Assembly (NCBI RefSeq): GCF_001641635.1 | Contig: NZ_LUUB01000109.1 | Location: 312-64,311 of the forward strand | DNA from: Bradyrhizobium centrolobii | Lineage (GTDB): Bacteria > Pseudomonadota > Alphaproteobacteria > Rhizobiales > Xanthobacteraceae | Reading direction: 5' to 3' | Length of the DNA: 64,000 nucleotides | Shown here: positions 60,607 to 64,000 of the stretch, in pieces | Layout of the letters: each line of letters starts with the position of its first letter | Numbering within the stretch: the first letter of the stretch is position 1 | Program-made: the position numbers and the translations under genes | Notes under the pieces: generated by a model | Told to the model about the DNA's origin: nothing | The model's database searches: none | The model's input: only the letters and a program-made list of their open reading frames with translations

Positions 60607-60960
60607 ATGATCGAAAGCATCAGCGCCATCACGCTCGGCACGCATGACATGGGGCGTGCTGTGCACTTCTACCGTTCGCTGGGGTTCGAGCTCCTGTATG
60701 GCGGCGAAGCCGCTGCGTTCACGAGCTTTCGCGCCGGCACCGGCTATCTCAACTTGACTGCGCAGCCGGAAGACAAGCGCTGGTCCTGGTGGGGCCGCGT
60801 CATCTTCTACGTCACCGACGTCGACGGGACCTACGAGCGCGCGTGCGCCGCCGGGTGGCAGCCGTCGACCACGCCACGCGATGCAGAATGGGGTGAGCGC
60901 TACTTCCATCTCACCGACCCCGACGGCCACGAACTCAGTTTTGCCCGGCCGCTATCCTGA
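60607..60960 (+). CDS. VOC (glyoxalase/bleomycin-resistance) family protein
   Basis: This 117-residue protein is a single VOC unit made of two beta-alpha-beta-beta-beta modules: ISAITLGTHDMGRAVHFYRS (first module with a metal-type His/Asp position) and VIFYVTDVDGTYERACAAGW, ending FHLTDPDGHELSFARP with the Glu of the second metal site. Dimers of such units bind small ligands or catalyse isomerisation, epimerisation or dioxygenation. The ATG at 60607 is preferred because the fold starts there and ggagcagg lies upstream; a longer frame upstream runs across the tRNA gene and is rejected. Function is unknown. Confidence 0.85.
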   Translation: MIESISAITLGTHDMGRAVHFYRSLGFELLYGGEAAAFTSFRAGTGYLNLTAQPEDKRWSWWGRVIFYVTDVDGTYERACAAGWQPSTTPRDAEWGERYFHLTDPDGHELSFARPLS

Positions 60961-61085
60961 CCGGGTAAGTCACAGCCGCTGACGTTCACCAACGCGCAGC
61001 TAGCGCCGTCTCAGCCGCCGTGGCAAGCTCGGCACGGTTTCCTCAAGCGAGAATTGGATCTGGGTTCTAACCAGGGAGAACGACC

Positions 61086-61379
61086 ATGGTAACCTATGTC
61101 GTACTGGGGAACTTCACTGATCAGGGAGTCCGCAACGTCAAGGACTCGCCGAAGCGGGCCGACGCCTTCAAGGAGATGGCCAAAACGTTCGGCGTGACCG
61201 TGAAGGAGATCGTCTGGACGCAGGGACGATATGACGTTGTGACCGTTCTCGAGGCTCCAGATGAGGCTGCCGCGATGTCGCTCAGCCTTAGTCTCAGCGC
61301 ACTCGGCAATGTCCGAACCGAAACGCTGCGCGCGTTTTCGGCAGCAGATATGACAACGATCGTCGGCAAGATGCTCTGA
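61086..61379 (+). CDS. GYD-domain protein
   Basis: This 97-residue protein is of the GYD family, so called for its core G-R/Y-D motif, here WTQGRYDVVTVLEAPDE. The opening MVTYVVLGNFTDQGVRNVKD and the ending LRAFSAADMTTIVGKML are also family-like. GYD proteins have a ferredoxin-like fold and no agreed function. The ATG follows agggagaac. It stands alone between the VOC gene and the minus-strand Bug-type operon, near a 17-bp copy of the tRNA-Arg 3' end. Confidence 0.85.
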   Translation: MVTYVVLGNFTDQGVRNVKDSPKRADAFKEMAKTFGVTVKEIVWTQGRYDVVTVLEAPDEAAAMSLSLSLSALGNVRTETLRAFSAADMTTIVGKML

Positions 61380-61414
61380 CGCGCAAGCCCCGCGCGAGCG
61401 CACCGGACCTGGGA

Positions 61415-61431
61415 TGGCAATCCCGGGAAGA
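61415..61431. repeat. 17-bp copy of the tRNA-Arg 3' end
   Basis: tggcaatcccgggaaga is identical to 57006-57022 and differs by one base from the intact tRNA at 60389-60405 (tggcgatcccgggaaga). All three copies have the same orientation. It lies between the GYD gene stop and the Bug-protein gene stop. Confidence 0.65.
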
Positions 61432-61438
61432 GGGCCTC

Positions 61439-62395
61439 TCATGCCCTGATATTGTTCTCGCGCACGACCTGGCCCCAATAGCTGACCTGCCTGTCGAAGA
61501 ACGGCTTGAACGCGTTCGCATCCTCAAGCAGCAAGGTCATCATCTGCGTTTCCTTGAGCTGCGTCGCGATCGAAGGCTCGCTCAGGATCTCCTTCACCGA
61601 TTTGGCCATGCCGGCCGTGACGTCGGCCGGCGTGCCGGCGGGGGCAAAAATGCCCCACCAGGCGAGCGTCTCGAAGTCCGGAAAGCCGGCCTCGATCGCG
61701 GTCGGCGTATCCGCCAGGACCGGCAGCCGCTCGCGGCCCAGTTGCAGGATCGGACGCAGCATGTTGGTGCCTAGCTGGGCTGCGACCAGCGCCGCCGATC
61801 CCGCGATGAGATCGACATGACCGCCGAGCACGTCGTTCATGGCGGGGCCGCCGCCGCGATAGGGCACGTGGGTGATCTCGACCCCGGCCTTCTTGCCGAG
61901 CACGGTCATCGCGAGATGGCCGAGCGTGCCGATGCCGACGGAAGCATATTTCACCGCACCCGGGGTCTGCTTGCAGGCCGCGACCACGTCGGCAAAGCTC
62001 TGGTAGGGACGGCCGGCATTGGCGGCGATCACGTAAGGCGCGGTGCCGACCAGGAAGACCGGCATGAGCTCGCGCTCGACATTGACCGGCGGCTTGTCGA
62101 GGATCGTCGGGATCACCGCGTGGGAATCGAAGGTCACCAGGAACGACGAGCCGTCCGGCGGGCTTTTTGCGACCTGCGCGGCGCCGAGCGCACCGGCGGC
62201 GCCCGACTTGTTCTCGACCACGACGATGCGGTTGAGCCTGGTTTGCAGATTGCTCTGCAGCAGCCGCGCCAGCGCGTCCGTCGAGCCGCCCGGCGGAAAC
62301 GGAACGACCAGCGTGATCTTGCCGGCCTGCGCTGCCGCCGGTGCCATTGCGAGGACGGCCGGTGCCGCCAGCAGCGCGCGTCGTGTGATCGTCAT
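61439..62395 (-). CDS. Bug/TctC-type periplasmic binding protein
   Basis: This 318-residue protein has a signal peptide (MTITRRALLAAPAVLAMAP ... AAQA) and the Bug fold: ITLVVPFPPGGSTDALARLL, VVVENKSGAAGALGAAQVAK, KYASVGIGTLGHLAM, VPYRGGGPAMNDVLGGHVDL. Bug proteins bind carboxylates, amides or aromatic acids, either for TctAB transporters or as sensors. No TctA or TctB gene is in the window. It is the last visible gene of a minus-strand cluster (acyl-CoA ligase, RraA-like, cupin, Bug), so it probably delivers the cluster's substrate. Confidence 0.9.
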   Translation of the reverse strand: MTITRRALLAAPAVLAMAPAAAQAGKITLVVPFPPGGSTDALARLLQSNLQTRLNRIVVVENKSGAAGALGAAQVAKSPPDGSSFLVTFDSHAVIPTILDKPPVNVERELMPVFLVGTAPYVIAANAGRPYQSFADVVAACKQTPGAVKYASVGIGTLGHLAMTVLGKKAGVEITHVPYRGGGPAMNDVLGGHVDLIAGSAALVAAQLGTNMLRPILQLGRERLPVLADTPTAIEAGFPDFETLAWWGIFAPAGTPADVTAGMAKSVKEILSEPSIATQLKETQMMTLLLEDANAFKPFFDRQVSYWGQVVRENNIRA

Positions 62396-62445
62396 GGTCT
62401 CCCTCCCCTTTATATTTTGCGCTTTGCTTTTTGCCTTTGAGCGCT

Positions 62446-62817
62446 TCAGGTCGTCCCGAACCCCGACCCCGGTTTTCTGTATTCCGGGCGCGGCGGACTA
62501 AAAATGTCCAGCACGCGGGCGCCGTCGGGGCCGGCGCGCATGGTGTGCGGCACGTTGCCCGGCGTGCGCCAGAAATCGCCCTTCTTCACCGGAATCTCCT
62601 CGCCGCCCTGGACGCGGATCGCCGAGCCCTCGAGCAGGACACCCCATTGCTCCTCGGGATGATGATGCAGCGTGCCTTGCGCATGCGGCGCCAGCGTCAC
62701 CACCGACAGCATCGCCTGCTCGCCGGAGAAGATGCGCGTGGTCAGGCCCGGTGCGAGCTCGCGGAGCAGGCCGTCGCTCGGATTGTCGAGATTGTGGAAT
62801 TCGTCCTTCTGGCTCAC
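62446..62817 (-). CDS. Small cupin-domain protein
   Basis: This 123-residue single cupin has motif 1 GTLHHHPEEQWGVLLEG (His-His and Glu ligands) and motif 2 KGDFWRTPGNVPHTMRAG (His), with the barrel spanning about residues 35-115. The GTG at 62817 is chosen because ggggagga lies a few bases upstream; an ATG at 62859 would overlap the RraA-like gene's end and has no clear ribosome site. It may be a small dioxygenase, isomerase or ligand-binding protein. Position in the cluster suggests a role in the degradation of the same compound as RraA and the CoA ligase. Confidence 0.8.
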   Translation of the reverse strand: MSQKDEFHNLDNPSDGLLRELAPGLTTRIFSGEQAMLSVVTLAPHAQGTLHHHPEEQWGVLLEGSAIRVQGGEEIPVKKGDFWRTPGNVPHTMRAGPDGARVLDIFSPPRPEYRKPGSGFGTT

Positions 62818-62845
62818 GCCATCCTCCCCTTCGCCATCGTCCCGA

Positions 62846-63484
62846 TCAGGATTTTCCATAAGAGCCCCGATAGCGGCCCTCGCGGATTGCCTTCAGCGTC
62901 TCCTCCTCGCGCGCGACCTGGGCGCGCACCGCCTCGAGCAGCCCCGCGGCAGTCGCGGCGGGAAACGACACCACGCCGTCCTCGTCGCCCACGACGATGT
63001 CGCCGGGCGAGATGACCGAGCCGCCGATCGAGACCGGCACGTTGATCTCGCCGGGACCGTTCTTGTAGGGGCCGCGGTGGATCACCGCGCGGGCAAAGCA
63101 GGGAAAGTCGGACGCGGCGAAGGCCGCAACATCGCGGATCGCGCCGTCGATGACATAGCCCTCGGCTTTGCGCCACTCGGCGATGTTCTTCATGATCTCG
63201 CCAACCAGCGCCCGCGTCTCGTCGCCGCCGCCGTCGACCACGATGACGTCACCGGGACCGACCAGCTCGAGCGCACGGTGGATGGCGAGATTGTCGCCGG
63301 GCCGCGTCCGCACCGTGAAGGCAACCCCGACCAGCTTGCCACTGCGATGAAAGGGTTTCAGCCCTACCGCTCCCGGCAGCCGGCCAAGATTGTCGGAGAT
63401 GACCGAGGTCGGCGCGTTCCTGAATCCCTCGATCAGGTCCGCAGGCGGCTTCGGCACGCTGTTCGCAGCGATGGTGATGGTCAT
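62846..63484 (-). CDS. RraA-like / HMG-aldolase-type protein
   Basis: This 212-residue protein of the RraA fold shows GDNLAIHRALELVGPGDVIV, VDGGGDETRALVGEIMKNIA and GYVIDGAIRDVAAF, with the R-D pair of IRD that binds the metal and substrate in 4-hydroxy-4-methyl-2-oxoglutarate aldolases. GDIVVGDEDGVVSFPA follows. Members of this fold include RNase E regulators and aldolases or decarboxylases of aromatic meta-cleavage pathways; the catabolic neighbours favour an enzyme. The ATG at 63484 follows ggaagga. Confidence 0.85.
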   Translation of the reverse strand: MTITIAANSVPKPPADLIEGFRNAPTSVISDNLGRLPGAVGLKPFHRSGKLVGVAFTVRTRPGDNLAIHRALELVGPGDVIVVDGGGDETRALVGEIMKNIAEWRKAEGYVIDGAIRDVAAFAASDFPCFARAVIHRGPYKNGPGEINVPVSIGGSVISPGDIVVGDEDGVVSFPAATAAGLLEAVRAQVAREEETLKAIREGRYRGSYGKS

Positions 63485-63509
63485 GCAATCTGGTCCTTCC
63501 GTGATTTTT

Positions 63510-64000
63510 TCAGTCCGCGTGCGCTCGCGCCTTCGACGGCACAATCCGGAACGCGCGCCCTTCCTTCATCCACGCCGCGCGCTCGTCGCGCAACAGCGTG
63601 CGGCGGACTTTTCCGGAATCATCGCGCGGCGAGGTGCTGACGATCTCGAAACTCTCCGGATGCTTGTAGCGGCTGAGCCTGTCCATCAGGAACTCCGGCA
63701 TGCCGTCGGCAATCGCCTGGCCGTCCGCATCGCCCTCCGGCTCGATGATGGCATGCACGCGCTGGCCGAATTCCGGATCGGGCAGTCCCACCACGACGCA
63801 GGAGCGCACGCCGGGACAGGCGGAGACCGCGGCCTCGACCTCGGCCGGATAGATGTTGGCGCCGCCGCGCAGGACCATGTCGGCCAGGCGATCGCCGAGA
63901 TAGAGATAGCCTTCCGCGTCCAGCCTGCCGATATCGCCAAGCGATTCCCAGCCGTCGGTGCGGCGCTTCGGCTCGGCGCCGAGATAGTGATAGGTGGCAT
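63510..64000 (-). CDS. AMP-dependent acyl-CoA synthetase, C-terminal part (runs off the window)
   Basis: This is an incomplete gene; its start lies beyond position 64000. The visible part is the C-terminal portion of an ANL ligase: LGDIGRLDAEGYLYLGDRLA (hinge, A8 motif), DMVLRGGANIYPAEVEAAVS, and the small lid domain with RYKHPESFEIVSTSP and the catalytic-Lys region DDSGKVRRTLLRDER. It activates a carboxylic acid as an acyl-AMP or CoA ester. The RraA-like, cupin and Bug genes follow on the same strand, so it is the first seen gene of that cluster. Substrate unknown. Confidence 0.9.
   Translation of the reverse strand, partial: ATYHYLGAEPKRRTDGWESLGDIGRLDAEGYLYLGDRLADMVLRGGANIYPAEVEAAVSACPGVRSCVVVGLPDPEFGQRVHAIIEPEGDADGQAIADGMPEFLMDRLSRYKHPESFEIVSTSPRDDSGKVRRTLLRDERAAWMKEGRAFRIVPSKARAHAD

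Overview
The window looks like chromosomal DNA of an alphaproteobacterium close to Bradyrhizobium (Nitrobacteraceae). The support is uniformly high G+C, many NitT/TauT-type ABC systems, an Omp25-like outer-membrane domain, several families of short palindromic intergenic repeats of the kind common in bradyrhizobia, and an aromatic/CoA-ester catabolic gene set. The genus is inferred from gene content, not from a marker gene. There is no rRNA operon, CRISPR array, transposase or integrase. One intact tRNA gene, tRNA-Arg(CCT), is present.

Layout. 0.2-8.4 kb holds housekeeping and stress genes: a K+/H+ antiporter, an MscS channel, methionine aminopeptidase, an Ada-like regulator, a DMT exporter, a Tat-exported intradiol dioxygenase and RadC. 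8.6-11.0 kb is a visibly AT-richer three-gene minus-strand cassette (helical protein, secreted Cys protein, membrane-anchored alpha/beta hydrolase) of unknown function. 11.3-14.6 kb holds small envelope proteins and a phage-like lysin. 14.6-19.95 kb is a tightly coupled NitT/TauT operon (SBP, ATPase, permease, 2-hydroxyacid dehydrogenase, double Inh protein) divergent from a creatininase-family gene, with 13-bp tandem repeats between them. 20.6-25.8 kb joins a fused double-barrel porin to a double ABC permease and an ATPase with no binding protein.

25.9-37.7 kb is mixed: a CorC-like protein, PilZ, FMN glutamate synthase domain, patatin, ferredoxin-NADP reductase, an ATP-grasp enzyme, a binding protein paired with an SDF symporter, a quinone-reductase-like oxidoreductase and a Cys-rich repeat protein. 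37.85-43.26 kb is an aromatic acid module: FAD hydroxylase and aryl-CoA ligase, MarR, zeta-GST isomerase and gentisate dioxygenase. A shared palindrome lies before both plus-strand units. It most likely carries a salicylate-type acid through the CoA ester to gentisate and on to maleylpyruvate. 43.6-48.7 kb is a third NitT/TauT system with an FAD oxidoreductase and a divergent LysR. 49.0-52.9 kb holds CoA-ester and reductase genes. 52.9-55.4 kb is a LysR-flanked DoxX/DsrE/TlpA operon. 55.7-61.4 kb holds an amidohydrolase, catalase, an HD hydrolase and a GlxA-type regulator next to tRNA-Arg, whose 3' end is duplicated 3.4 kb away. 61.4-64.0 kb is a catabolic operon (acyl-CoA ligase, RraA-like, cupin, Bug-type binding protein) cut by the right edge.

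Across the window, four families of palindromic repeats lie mainly between convergent genes, which suggests they act as bidirectional 3'-end or mRNA-processing elements. All functions are assigned by reading the protein sequences; no database search was possible.
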